Made by a program: the position numbers and the translations under genes. The notes below the pieces were generated by a model. The model was not told the origin of the DNA and made no database searches. It was given only the letters and a program-made list of their open reading frames with translations. DNA of 64,000 nucleotides from Adiantum capillus-veneris (Eukaryota; Streptophyta; Polypodiopsida; Polypodiales; Pteridaceae): contig CM043963.1 in NCBI GenBank assembly GCA_014529385.2, positions 80,615,412-80,679,411 of the forward strand, in the 5' to 3' direction. Shown in pieces: positions 45,589-57,572 of the stretch (position 1 is its first letter; the number at the start of each line of letters is the position of its first letter).

Positions 45589-45616
45589 ATACTTGGTGTC
45601 CATGGACACCAAGTAT
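45589..45616. repeat. 28-bp perfect palindrome near the right end of the DNA transposon
   Basis: Half-site ATACTTGGTGTCCA followed by its exact inverse, 26 bp inside the right terminus. A likely protein-binding or hairpin site. Confidence 0.9.
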
Positions 45617-45621
45617 TTAGA

Positions 45622-45642
45622 CACCATTCTATGCTTTCACCC
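45622..45642 (-). repeat. Right terminal inverted repeat of the large DNA transposon
   Basis: ATGCTTTCACCC at 45631-45642 is the exact complement of the left end and is followed by ATTA. Confidence 0.65.
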
Positions 45643-45647
45643 ATTAA

Positions 45648-46957
45648 CACTAGTTTGGTACCAAAAAGGACACTTTAGTGTCCTTTTTTGTGAATTTAAA
45701 TAAAATGGTGCATAAAATCTAGAACACATCTCAAAAAATTCTTGCGCAAAATTATAAAATGTTATTCAAAGTACTCATAGAAATTATAATCCCTTGCTTT
45801 TGATCATAACCTCAATAGTAACTACACTCATGAAAAGAACCTACGCAAAACAGTATTCAATGTTTCATTAAAATTCGTACTCTAGCCAAAGAAAAAAATA
45901 AGTATGGTGCATGCAATAATCCTTGGTAACTATTTATATGTGTTTGATATTTTTGCAATTGTCATGTGAGAAAAAAATCCTTTGTGATTAGAATTAAATA
46001 TAGAAAGTCATGTGGGTCAAATATGCAACATTCACAAATTCAATTAACGATCACAAAAAACATTTAGTTCATCTAAATTTACAATGTCTTATGATACATA
46101 TAGTAGATCTATGACGCCATTACATAAGGTGATAATTTTTAATGTTTATGCAAGCCACATTTGGTGATTTATGGCATATCCAAAAAATTGTGCATGTTGT
46201 AATCATGATTTTTTATTTATCAAAGATAAGACTTAAAATAAATTCCAATTTTGGATATTTCCATTCATCTCACTTATTTGTATACAAATACCTCATGTGG
46301 ACACAATTGGGAGATTTATATACGCACTTTCATTAGTTTTTCATAGCAATGTTTTTTTGGCAAGAAATTACGTACTATAATTTTTCTAAAATGAGCTTAA
46401 ATACAAGATGCTTATGAGTTTGAACACTTGAAAATTTCTTACTTGATGGGTATTGACCTATAGATACATTATACACCTTAGGTTTTGTCCCATAACCTCA
46501 TCATGTTAATGAAAGAGGCCTTGAAAGACCAAAATTTTCCTCTTTGTCAGCATTTTCAAGATTTTGGTATTTTGATTATAACAAAAATCTAGTCCCATAA
46601 CTAGGTTATGAAGCTCAGTTTCTTGCTATAATAAGTTTTTTCCTATCCATACACCTTGAAATCTATGCAAAATCATATTTTGATGAGAAGTTATATTCAA
46701 TTTATGAAAATTTTGTTAAAACTGCACTAAATTTCTATGATTTTTTCATCTTAAAACTTATCATTATAAACTTAATTTGGTATTAATTTTGGCAAAAGTG
46801 AAATTTGGCTATGTTCTTCACCTCCTAGCTGACCTAAGATATGAACATGACCTATGAATTTGTTTTCTAGATCCACCGAATAATTATGACAAGTTGCTAA
46901 AAAAACAAGACACTTTAGTGTCTTAGGACATTTGAGTGTCCAATTACAGAACTAGTG
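45648..46957. mobile_element. Non-autonomous inverted-repeat DNA element (CACTAGTT ends)
   Basis: CACTAGTT at 45648 and AACTAGTG at 46950-46957 are inverted ends flanked by TTAA on both sides. GGACACT/AGTGTCC words sit just inside each end (45674-45690 and 46907-46942). The 1310-bp interior is AT-rich with no ORF. The CACTA start recalls En/Spm, but the apparent 4-bp TTAA target is not typical of that group, so classification is open. It abuts the larger transposon. Confidence 0.45.
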
Positions 46958-46961
46958 TTAA

Positions 46962-47345
46962 AAAAGTTCCCCCCTTTACTTACATGCTTAAGGTAATAAA
47001 TTAATCACTTTCTCCTCAAAAACTTATGAGTTTTTCTCTAAAATCAATTAAGAAACCCCTTCTGTTAAAATTTTATTTTTTTTTCAAATTAAAAAAACCC
47101 ATTCATTTGAACTCACGTGGTAATTTACATGTCTAAGAGGTGAACCCCCCGAGTGTCTTATCTTGTTTGATTTATTGTTAAGATGTCTGGTTTTATATCT
47201 TATTTCTTTTCTATTGTTCTGATGTCTTGTTTGATTTCAATGTCATCAATATTATATTCCTTCACAGCACTATAAATGGGCCAACCTGGTTTAGGTTTGT
47301 CACCCTTCTCCTCTTCCTCTTTCTGTGAGCAATAAGTAAAGAGAT
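46962..47345. other. AT-rich sequence, nothing recognised
   Basis: No ORF or repeat assigned. Confidence 0.4.
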
Positions 47346-47707
47346 ATGGGTAAGTATTTTGGCTCCTCTTCCTCATTTCTTGTGAGCAATAAAGAGAAGA
47401 GAAAAGTCCATGATAAGGAAAAGGTGGAAGAGAATGAAGATAAGGAAGAGGTGGAAGAGAAGGAAGACCCTGAGCTAGTTTTCACTATCTCCACTTACTT
47501 GAAAGATCTCCCACCATGATTGGAAATTTTTTAAGGCCCTTCCTAGGTGGGGCTAGAGGATGTTATGGATTATGGATTGGGCCTTGACATATTGTTGTCA
47601 ACACAGCTGGACTATGAAAAACATGCAGAGACAAATAGAAGGGCTTCCACAATTGCAGCAAAAATTGAAAAACTTTATTGGGAGCTACACGAGAAATGGA
47701 GCCAGTA
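47346..47707 (+). pseudogene. Unidentified acidic/basic coiled-coil frame with stops
   Basis: From ATG 47346: MGKYFGSSSSFLVSNKEKRK, then KVEENEDKEEVEEKEDPELV, interrupted by stops near 47517. It reads on to YEKHAETNRRASTIAAKIEK and ends near 47707. It may be the first exon of a decayed gene. No family recognised. Confidence 0.25.
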
Positions 47708-49410
47708 AAAGTTAAACTTTACAACATACTCTCAAGGAGAGAATTTTTAATGTTTTCTCTTTACAAAAAAATATGAGTATGCAATGTTTTCTCTTTACAA
47801 AATGCTCTAAAGTATAGAGTATGTAATTTTTTACCTTTACAAAATGTTCTCAAGTAGATAGTATATAGAGAGTATTTCAGGTAGGATATGTATTGCTTTG
47901 CTATTTAAAAAATTATGCTTCACAAAATACTTTTGGGGCTTGTGGGAGTCCTAAGACTCTTTATTGAGCTAGCCTCCTCTATTTTTCTTGGGCTCTTCCT
48001 TGGTGTTTTGGAATCTTCTTTTGTTTGCTTGTCCTCCTTAGGCTCTGTCTACTTGTCTCCATAGGCTTTGTCTCTTTGGGCTTCGTCTGCTCCTCCTGAG
48101 TCCTTAGGCTCTTCCTCATTGGGATTCTTCTACTCCTCTTTGGCATGTGTTTGTGCTTTTTTGGGGCTCTTTCTGGGGGCTGCATGCTTCTTTGACTTCT
48201 TTGGAACCTCTTTGGGCTTGTCTTCATTCTTTGGCTTCTTTGCCTTTACTCTTTTGAGTAGATCTTGCTTGACATTTGTGGTGCCTTGCCTCTTCATTTG
48301 GCTTTTTTGTACCTTTGGGGGCTTGGGGGCTATGGGTAGTGCTATTTGGGCATTGACCATATATCTAATCAGCTTTGCCATTACCCACAAAATATGGTTG
48401 TTGGTGTAGGAATTCCTAATGATCTAGCAAAGAAAGATTATTGTGTTAGCTAACCCTAATAGAAATATATTTCCCTATTTATATTGTCAATTTGTTACCC
48501 TAATAGTCTTTTTTGGATTGCAGTAGGTGTAGTCAACCACTAGCTTTGCATTTGTTATCAGTCTCCATCCACTTGAGAAAACCTCCTCTTGCAATGGTGG
48601 GTACACAAATAGAAGGGGAAAAATAAATACATAATTTTAAGCTCAAACTACTTACAAAATTTTGCATGTCATCCATGAGCTTTGTGATATGAGGAAATTG
48701 CTCAATGGTCTCGATCAATCTTGGGGCAATCCTATTTAGATTTTAAGATCCAAAGCATTGTTAAAAAATAATTGAAAGTTGGAGCACTAAATAAATTATT
48801 GAACAACTACACTTACATCCTAGCCATTCCACGGTGGCCCTCGAGAGAGGTTAATATGAAACATGTTTTATTAGTGATATCAATTGCTATAAGACTCCAG
48901 TGAGAGATATGGCAAGACCCAACGGATGATCTTATAATGAGAATTCAACTATTTGAATTGAAGAATCGAGGAGAAATTTGAAGAAAACATGAAGGTCCGG
49001 TTGAAATTAAATATCTGAAGTGAGAGAAGAAGGCACGATGTAAGTCGATCTTGAATCAACTTTGTGAATCAATGTCGGAGTATGCAATAAAGCTAATACA
49101 AAAATATTTGGAAAAATCTTGTTCGAGTGTGAGCACCTCTATATATAGGAGTGCAAAATTACCAAGATAAACTTTGAAGTTACACAATTTAGGATGAATG
49201 GATTTGACCACTAGGCATGTGTCCCAAGATGCATGATGACATTCTATTTATAGCTCTACAAGGGGCTATACATATCATTTTAATATCGATTTTTTTTCTT
49301 TTGTTAAAGTCTTCTGTATACATTTCAAAGCTAAAGAGCTCAAAATGGTAACCATTTTAATTTGGATTTTTTTGGAAACGTTCTTATTTTTGTTTTATTC
49401 CGTCTCTATG
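47708..49410. other. AT-rich region with a lysine-rich minus frame
   Basis: The minus frame 48390-48130 encodes a Lys/Pro-rich low-complexity peptide (KKPKNEDKPKEVPKKSKKHA). It could be a degraded basic tail but has no family signature. The rest holds nothing recognised. Confidence 0.25.
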
Positions 49411-49980
49411 ATGCAAAAATAAAACACCTAGACAGTTATTTTTGCATAGCAAAGACAACATGTTATGTCACCTGTATGAAAAAATAGAACACCCAGACAT
49501 CCGGGTGCTCTATTTTTGCATAGAAAAGACACAAAGTCACGTTGTCACATGTATGCAAAAATAGAGCACCCAGACAGTGAATGCTCTATTTTTGCATAGT
49601 GAAGACACAAAGTCATGATGTCTCCCGTATGCAAAAATAGAGCACCGGGACGGCCATCCGGGTGCTCTATTTTTGCATAGTGAAGACACAATGTTAGAAA
49701 TAAGAAGTATATATTATTTAAGATGTGTTATCACCTGCATGCAAAAATAGAGCACCTAGATGGTCTTGTGAGTGCTCTATTTTTACATAGGAGAGACACA
49801 AAGTCATGTTGTTGCCCGTATGCCAAAATAGAGCACCTAAACGGCCATCTGAGTGCTCTATTTTTTCATAGCAAAGACACAATGTTACAAAAAAGAAGTA
49901 TATATTTTTTAAGATGTGGTCTCACCCATATGCAAAAATAAAACACCCGAGTAGCCTTTCGTGTACCCTATTTTTTCATA
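49411..49980. repeat. Array of seven hairpin-forming units
   Basis: Each unit is an inverted repeat with arms ATGCAAAAATAGAGCACC and GGTGCTCTATTTTTGCAT around a loop of about 4-14 bases. Units start at 49411, 49476, 49553, 49629, 49739, 49820 and 49930. The best (49628-49679) has a 19-bp perfect stem. Units are linked by a conserved spacer (GAAGACACAAAGTCATG). Spacing is 65-81 bp or 110 bp, the longer ones containing an extra AAGAAGTATATATT block. Confidence 0.92.
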
Positions 49981-50092
49981 GGGATGACATATGACTATGG
50001 TTGTTTACGGATTAGCATGACCAGTATATGACATTTTAAAGTTTATTTTTTTATTTCTTGTGTAGTGGCATGGAAGGCATGGTTGCAAGCTT

Positions 50093-51071
50093 GTGATTGA
50101 ACATATAGCATTTTTTCTCTTTTTGACTCTTATTCTAGTAGAGGAAGGAGAGCCCAAATCTCTAAAACATACAGTAGGTGGTGTGAATGTCCAAGATGTG
50201 GAGGAAACACCTGAAGATTTCAGGGAGGAAATAAAGAGGCTTGAAAGCGAAGAGATATTGGATGTTGCAGAGTTCAAGGCAAGGAACATTACCAAAGTGG
50301 AGGATCCAATCCATATTCTAGAGGAAGAGCTTGATCCCTTGTTGTGCCCAAAAACTCTTTGATCTAAGAGAGGACTATTGCCTTGCTATCTTGGCAAAGT
50401 GGGAAGACCATGATAAAGGCTTTGTGGACTACAGTACACCATGCCCGTTATCATTACTTGATACAAAATCTAAGAAGTTTATTGATTACTCCCATGATGA
50501 AGAGCATGTGCTAAGTGTTGTTCAAACCTATGAAGGCAAAGGGCTTCCCACATATGAGGAGTTCCAGCAAATTCAAAAAATATTGGGCACAAAATCTCCA
50601 AGAGAGAGCAAAGAGAATAAACCAAGATTTTATATTGACCTATGGAAAGAGGAATTTTTTTTAAGATGAGGAGAATCCTAAGGTAAAATGGTAAAACTAT
50701 ATATAATTTTTGCAAGCACATTATTTAGGCCATTGAAATTTCAGTGAAACATCATTTATAATAACTTATTTGAGGGGGTGTTTTACACAGGTTGATATTG
50801 TAGATCCTGGATAAGTTTCTAAGGAGAGGGAAGGGCTCCAATTCTTTGGATCTAAAGAGGTATCAAAGTTTGGGCCATTACATTGGGATGCTCAACACGG
50901 AGACAATATCTATCTACCCATAGGAAGCTTTCCAAATCACCCACTCTCCCCATACTTGCACTAGTGGCTCTGCCAAGGGTGGGAGGTTCACATTCAATAA
51001 GATTTGGAGTGGAGAAAATCATACTTCTTGAGAAGCAAGAATCCATTAGAATTTATGGACTTGCTCCATGA
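50093..51071 (+). pseudogene. Unidentified acidic protein fragments, probably exons of one decayed gene
   Basis: The frame 50093-50362 (VEETPEDFREEIKRLESEEI) overlaps 50331-50669 (LREDYCLAILAKWEDHDKGF) with a one-base shift near 50340. A possible acceptor (TTTTACACAG, near 50789) leads to KFGPLHWDAQHGDNIYLPIG in another frame. The pieces look like genuine protein but match no family I know. The hairpin array lies directly upstream. Confidence 0.3.
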
Positions 51072-52466
51072 TTTATGGGCTCAAGAAGCACATAATTTGA
51101 CACTATGGTCAACTATATCCTTGCCTCTTCTCGTGACTTGAAGCAGTTGCAAGGTTATAAGAAGTAGGAGTACTTGAAGTAGAGGGGGGGGAAATGAAAA
51201 TCTTGATGTTGTCTCAAGAAACGATGTTGTCTCAAGCAACCAAAATTGATCCTTGTATTATTCCCCATTTACTTCCTTGCCTCTCTCTAGTGGAAAGTCA
51301 TTGTAAAAACCTTTCCCTTGCAGACGATGTAATGTATGCATCCTTCCCTTTTTGTATACTCCTCTATATAGTTGTAGCAATATCAAAACTGTCTAATAAT
51401 TTCTTAGTATCTTGTGATCTTGTTTTGTGCCACATTTGTCTGTAAAAACACTAGAATACTTCAAGCAAGATATTATCTTTTTGAGCTCCTCCACCATGTC
51501 TAGTGTGTTTGAAAAACTTGGTTCTTGCCGAATAGTGGGACTTCTCCATACCTTGAGTAGACTAAATGGACAAGCTTCCATATCTCTTTACAAACCAAGG
51601 AATGTGATTGTAGACAATGTGCTGCACAAAAATCAAGATAAATTCTATAGCAACTTATGCAAGTATTCAAGAAAATTAGTAGAGTCAAAATTCATAATTA
51701 TTACCATGTAGTGTGTGAAGTGCTCTGAGCTCCAAGCACTTGTCATAGATTTCTTGAATTTGTTCAACTCTTTCTTCAAGGTGGAGAGGTCATTCTTTCC
51801 CCAATGACTTTTATCACAATAAGAAAAATACTACATCCAAGGCTTCCTAAAATTCTGCCTTCTCATTTATTTCTCTATCATCATCTCCATGGTCCTTTAC
51901 AACATTGTGTAGAGCCTTCCATTGGTTGTAGTAGACTTTAGATGAACCCTACCCAGATTTCCATGAAATCCCAAGAATGTTATGCCTTCATCCTACCAAT
52001 ATAAGCTTTCCTAGGGACATTATTTCCACTAGATGACCTCTTGGGGTCTCAATCAATCACAACATTTGCCCCATGAAGTCCAATATTAGAAAATCCCTCT
52101 CAATACTTTTTATTGCAGTTTCTTTGGTTGATAAAGGTTGTAGTTTAAATGAAAACCCTATGTAGAAGTTCACAATCTCTAAATGATTGTACAAAGTGCA
52201 TGCAATGTGCATAGGTGGACATTTGAAAGGGGAATATCTAAAACAACTTAAAAATTTGGATCTTTAGAGTGTCTATCAGGGGCTTTATTCTAGTTAGTAG
52301 GATTCAACTCCTTTGTTACAGTCATGCAGTAGATACAGGGGCTTTTGGAACTGGCACCCCTTTACACATTGTACATACACTTTAGTGTCTTGAGGTTCCC
52401 CCCCCCTCCCATGTGCCATTCCACCTTGTATCTACTAGAGCCCTCAACATCTACCTCCTCCCCAGC
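51072..52466. other. Unassigned sequence
   Basis: Short non-conserved ORFs on both strands (for example 51427-51711) and nothing identifiable. Confidence 0.3.
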
Positions 52467-53149
52467 CTATTCAGATTTTATTGTAGCAGGGATACTAGTG
52501 TGGTGGAATACCCAATTCAACACATTGAAATATTCACTATCAACCATAATAGCACCCAACCACCAAATGTTCTTCTCTGACTGCACACTAATTTTTTTAG
52601 GGTTTTTGTTCCCCACTGTGGAATGAAGATCTCTATTCATGAGGTTTATTGATGCTCTCTCAAGATTTCTACCCTTCACAATTTTGCTCTCATCTAATTT
52701 GATGATAGAAATGGCATGCCCATTCACCTTAGTATGCTGAAGATCATAGAATTTTATCTTGGCTCTCTGCAAAGTTTTCAAGTCAAAGAATAGATTGTTG
52801 AAAGCGTTAATCTTGAGATCTTTTTTCTTACCACATGATATATTTCATTGATGTGAAAAGGCTTTCCAAGAATCTTCATGACCTCAAAATTAATTTTGAG
52901 TCTGGACTGTTGAACAATTGATGGCTTTGGAAGCAAGGACCTATTCACTCTTGACTTCTTCAGGTTTATGTTGATGAGCTTGAATAGCTTTTGGTAACCT
53001 GCCCTATTGATTCTAGCTTTGTCCAAAGTGCATTGAACTTCATCTTTGTCTAAAATAGAGCTTTGAAAAAATCCATTGATGCACTTTTTCCTAGCAACCC
53101 TAAATCTTCTTTCATTAAATAAGTTCCTAGCAAGAACAGGTGGAATCAC
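52467..53149 (-). pseudogene. Unidentified minus-strand ORF, one frameshift
   Basis: Two minus frames (53149-52778 and 52781-52467) join near 52780. They read ARKKCINGFFQSSILDKDEV, KARINRAGYQKLFKLININL, SRLKINFEVMKILGKPFHIN, then HTKVNGHAISIIKLDESKIV and SEKNIWWLGAIMVDSEYFNV. They look like a real basic protein of about 225 residues. It may be a downstream ORF of the minus-strand retroelement with gag at 56.5-57.6 kb, since several minus frames lie in a row. Family unknown. Confidence 0.35.
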
Positions 53150-54130
53150 TTCACATAAAGATTAGAATGCACCTCTCATGTTTGCTTGTGGGCAGTCTGG
53201 CTAAACTAAGGACTTGGGTAAACAGAAGCAAAGACTATAGCACCCAAAGATACCAGCTTGAAAAATAGATATCAATTTGAAAACCAAAAAAACAAGTTTA
53301 CCTCATTGCTTTGATTCTTCTGTTGCATCCTCCACCTCCTCGCTTGAGACTCTCAATATTCTTCAACTTCCTTTGTCTTTGTCTAAGTCCAAGCTCTTGC
53401 CTTTTTCTTTTGACTGTGTTTAGCAATGATTCAAGGTTCTTTAACTTCTCCGTGCTTTCTTGAATCTGATGATTAAGAGAATCCTTGAACTATAGTAGAA
53501 AATGGTTTTCTAGCTTAAGAATGTCCCTCTCTACTGCAAGGTTTTGTGTATATCCCTTTCTTACCATCTCTTACAAATATCATCACTAAAGAACAATTGA
53601 AGAATGGAGGGGTGCATTTGGTGATGAGGTCTATGGGATACAATATACCATCTGCCCATAGATCAATGTGCTTCTTTTGTTCTAATCTCAATGCTTCTAT
53701 GGAAGAAGGAGGAGTTTCACAAAGCCTGTTTCTTTTTTAGAGAGGAATATTCATCTTCCAACTTGACATGGAGATAATAGATACCTCTTTTAGCACGATT
53801 CATGGAGATGATGTGGGGAACATGATGATTTGGATATGGTGCAGAGAAAAATGTAGAGAAAGGGCAGAATGAGCAGAAGGAAATTGGAAATTTAGACCAA
53901 AAGAGAAAAATGGTGCATTGGGAGGGAGAATTTTGGGGAAAACGACACATTCTCAAGAGATTTTAAAATAAAACTACATGTGGGGACCCAAAAAGTAACA
54001 TCCTGTGCACCCAGTAAAAATATAAAGGTTTCCCCCAATTTTAAGTAGTAAAATTCAGTGTTCATTTTTCTAAAAATTAAAAGTATTTTCTCTCTCTACC
54101 ATTTCTTACAGGGCAAATTTGAGACCTCAA
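53150..54130 (-). other. Degraded minus-strand coding-like sequence
   Basis: Short minus frames such as 53956-53717 (AKRGIYYLHVKLEDEYSSLK) may continue the same decayed element. Nothing firmly assigned. Confidence 0.25.
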
Positions 54131-54138
54131 ACTTCCCC

Positions 54139-54141
<3 letters not shown>

Positions 54142-54216
<75 letters not shown>

Positions 54217-54232
54217 AAGAGAGAGAGAGAGA
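54142..54232. repeat. (GA)n microsatellite
   Basis: About 75 bp GA, a CCAA interruption, then more GA. Confidence 0.97.
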
Positions 54233-54309
54233 AATTGATAGGCAACAAGGAACCAATCCAAAACATACACACAATAGAGAAGAGTACGGGGGGCTTCACA
54301 AATCACTGA

Positions 54310-54330
54310 GACACACACACACACACACAC

Positions 54331-54402
<72 letters not shown>
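54310..54402. repeat. (AC)n then (GA)n compound microsatellite
   Basis: About 20 bp of CA followed by about 66 bp of pure GA. Confidence 0.97.
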
Positions 54403-54407
<5 letters not shown>

Positions 54408-55225
54408 CTCCCAGTTGCTTCCGTGCAGTCCAACATGAAGGATTTTTGGTACGCCTAGACTAAAGATGGGGAAAGATCTCCTAATTATTAGCCTCTAACA
54501 TGGTAAAAGATAAAAAAAATTAGAAGATATTGTGGACGATAGAATACATGTTTATTCCTCCCTATGGGGAATAAAACAAGATGGGAGACACTTACTAGGG
54601 AAATTAGTGCCCGAATAAAATGTAAAAGTTTTGGGAGACACCTATAAGGCATGTAATGTGCTACATCCATGGGTCCACATCCTCAACATGGATAGAGGGG
54701 AGGATATATTGTCTAAAATTAGTGTTCAATTGCTTCAAGTCTTTAGTTTTTGTGATGGGTCTTGCTCGATTTTACCATTCACTCGGTAAATTTTTCAATG
54801 TATGGTAAGACTCCTAGATGCATCAGCAACTGCATCACCACCTGCATTACCACCTACACCACCTACATCACTATCTGAAACATTCCCAGATGCATCACCA
54901 ATTACATCGACGGGAAAAGGCATCACCACTTGCACATCCTACATCCCCATCACTTAGAGATGCATCACCATCTAGTTTATCACCAATATCCACAGATGCA
55001 TCATAAGTGTCCTCAGTAGCTTCAAACTTTCCAATAGTAAAAGCTTTGATTGCCTTCAATAACTAGCCTGTATTGACCACATTTAGCCCATAACCCAAAT
55101 CATTGAGTTCCTTATGTAGCGAAGACAATCCTATCAGCTTCCAACAATCCCAACTTAGGCCAAAATTTGTGTCCTTCTTCTATTGAGGTTGAGCAATAGA
55201 TGCTACAAGTTTTCAGATGTACCTC
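54403..55225. other. Unassigned sequence with DASP-rich low-complexity frame
   Basis: GATGCATCACCA-type words recur at 54815-54995 (plus frame rich in Asp-Ala-Ser-Pro, broken by a frameshift). It could be a mucin-like or linker coding relic. Otherwise nothing recognised. Confidence 0.3.
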
Positions 55226-56167
55226 TTACAAGAAAGGGTAAGATTTGTAGCCACCATAGGTGAAAGGATAAATGACTATCTTGGCTCCTTCCAAAGGAAA
55301 ACTTAGGATCATGATTCCTAAGTTTGTACAAAGAGTCCTCCATCTACGGCTTCCTTGTTCATGTGGCAAGTCCCATTTTTCTTCAGAACCTAGCTCACCA
55401 CTATTGGTGAGGCTAGAAGAAGAGTCACTATTGTCTTGGGTGCTGTCAAAAAGGTCCATTGCCTTTCCTAACATTGGTAACAAGTCATTGTACTTGCAGC
55501 TCAAAGACAAGCTTGATACACATTGTACCAAAGCGCATAGCATATACAAAAGGTACGCTACAATCCACTTATTGAAAAACACTTCATCTCGACTATGTGC
55601 ATGCAGGACCATACTGCCATCTTTCTCACATTGAGATCCATTTTCTGTGACCTTTATGACCACCCTTTGTGCTAAGGGTTCTTTAAAGATTTTCTTAAAT
55701 GCATTAAACAAAGTATAAACAAACACAATCTCTACATCTAGGTTGACAAACCTAGATCGTCAATAGGTTGCCACTGCATCCACTTGCTTAAGAATGTCCT
55801 TAGGGTGGACTCCAAAGTCCCACTCCTTGACAACAACCATTTGATTTGTGTCTATGATTGATTCCTTTGATTGGTGTAGTTCCAAAAAAATCATGATTCC
55901 TTCTTGTAATTGTATATCTGGTGGATCCACCTTGTTGTGATCAGTAAGAATGAGACCCATGATTCCAAGAGTCCCGTCACTATCATTTGTCGTTGTAGAT
56001 TCCTCCTCCTCTGATGTTGTAGTAGAATCACTAGAGAGTGCACTAGTCTCTAGGTCCATCCCTTGTCTCTTACTACGAGTCTTTGTGCTATATAAGATCT
56101 CCTTGCCCTTTCTAGCTTGCATATTGAGAATTCCTGTGTCCAAATAGTGACTTTCTCTCATGGCCAT
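55226..56167 (-). pseudogene. Unidentified minus-strand ORF (about 310 codons, one stop)
   Basis: The frames 56167-55760 and 55726-55226 are in the same register, separated by one TGA. They have an acidic serine-rich part (SSDSTTTSEEEESTTTNDSD), HPKDILKQVDAVATY, YTLFNAFKKIFKEPLAQRVV, a hydrophobic stretch (WIVAYLLYMLCALVQCV) that could be membrane-spanning, and the ending IYPFTYGGYKSYPFL. It lies downstream of the gag at 56571-57599 on the same strand and could be an accessory ORF of that element or a captured gene. Family not recognised. Confidence 0.35.
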
Positions 56168-56570
56168 GAGCCATGGTTTCTCTTACATAATTGGGTATCC
56201 CTCCCCTTTAGGGATGCTCATGCCCTGCATAGAAACATCACTCACAAGATCACAAGATTTTATAGACTCACCAACTATGAAATCTAAAATGCCAGTCTTT
56301 CATTGTGGCTTAGACTTTCTCTTGATTGACTCCCCCTTGGCCTTTATCTTTTCTTCCTTTGCTGAAGATTCCTCAGGTCTAGAGTGATTAAATCCCATGG
56401 TGTCTACCTCTTCAACATTGGTCTTACCTTTTTCCACTTCTTTGATATGTTTATCCACGTTCATCTTGCCCTTATCTTCAAGACTGACGAAACAAACTAC
56501 TTGGTTGGCCGATTGGCGGTGGAGGTAAGGGTGGAATGAGAGGTTGTGGTGGTGAATGTGGTTGCACAGG

Positions 56571-57572
56571 TCATTGTAATATTTGCACAGGTGGTTCTTG
56601 TTGCAGTACCCTTGGTGGTGGTGGTCTTGCTCTTGGTGGTGAGATCTGGTTTTGTCTGGCTCCTCTGTTTAAATTCTGCCTCCTTGGGTGTGGGCAGTAA
56701 TACATGCCATGGCCATCTTCTCCACAATTGTAGCAGTAGTACTCTTGGTTTTGCCTTTGTTGTCCTCTCCCTTGCTCTTGATTTTTGACAGGTGCATGCC
56801 CTTGCTGCACCAGATGTACTGAAAGATTCTCTAGCTGGTTGGTGATTCGGTTGAGCAGGTCTTTTTGATCTTCAGCCGGTTCTTGTGGCTGATTTCTCTA
56901 GACGGTTGGTGCCGGTGCGGCTAGGTGTGGTGGGTGGTCCCTTCCCGGTTCCTCTTCCTTGGTAGTTCTTGCTTGTAGACGTAGATTCTTATCTTTAAGG
57001 TGGGCTACTTCAACTACTACCTCATATGTAGCAAGAAACCTTCCCTTCACCTTCTCTTTAAGAATTGGCCATAAACCAGCCACAAACCGGTCTTTCTTCA
57101 GGAAAGCGGGTGCCCCTTCACCGTCCCTTAGTGATGCAACCCATCGTCCCCATAGATCCACAAACTTTGATTCATATGCTACATACTCAGCCATACGTAC
57201 TTGCTTCAACTCCATTAGCAATTGCCATAGATTCTTGAATGTGGTGCCTTCTCCAAAACGCTTTAGAAATGCTGCTCTTAGCAGATCCCACCTTTCCTTG
57301 GTGGCTTGCACCAAGGTGTTGTACCATGATCTTGCTTCCACTTTCATTAGCAGCGAAAAAATGTACAGATGCAAAGCATCGTCATCCCTCCCAGAGACAA
57401 CACATGCTATTTCGAGGTTATCCAAGAAATCTGAAGCATCTTCCCCCACCTTAGCGACGCCGGCTGGGCTAAAAAAATAAGAGAGAGCGCCCAAAAACTC
57501 AGATCTCAGATCTGAGTTTTTCGGCGTCCTCAAGCAAGGAGCAGGTAACGCTCTCCCTCTCTCTTTCTTCTC

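Larger units (their letters stand above)
34121..45642. mobile_element. Large DNA transposon with cargo genes (4-bp target duplication ATTA)
   Basis: The ends are inverted: GGGTGAAAGCAT at 34121-34132 and its complement at 45631-45642, with weaker similarity inward (17 of 21). They are flanked by ATTA at 34117-34120 and 45643-45646. Inside are a minus-strand DDE-type transposase (45376-41477) and two plus-strand spliced genes (34776-37767 and 37974-40577). The genes converge on a spacer near 40.6-41.4 kb. Shared GTGCTA/TAGCAC arrays and two duplicated blocks tie the left and right halves together. A 4-bp duplication is known for the Sola superfamily; assignment to it is a hypothesis. Confidence 0.72.

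Noticed and set aside
49411-49980. CRISPR-like or MITE cluster interpretation of the hairpin array
   Set aside because: Units share linkers and occur in tandem, without individual target duplications, so a tandem hairpin array is the simpler reading.
55272-55634. 120-codon plus ORF opposite 55226-55726
   Set aside because: The minus frame is longer, continues in register past a single stop and has a more protein-like composition.
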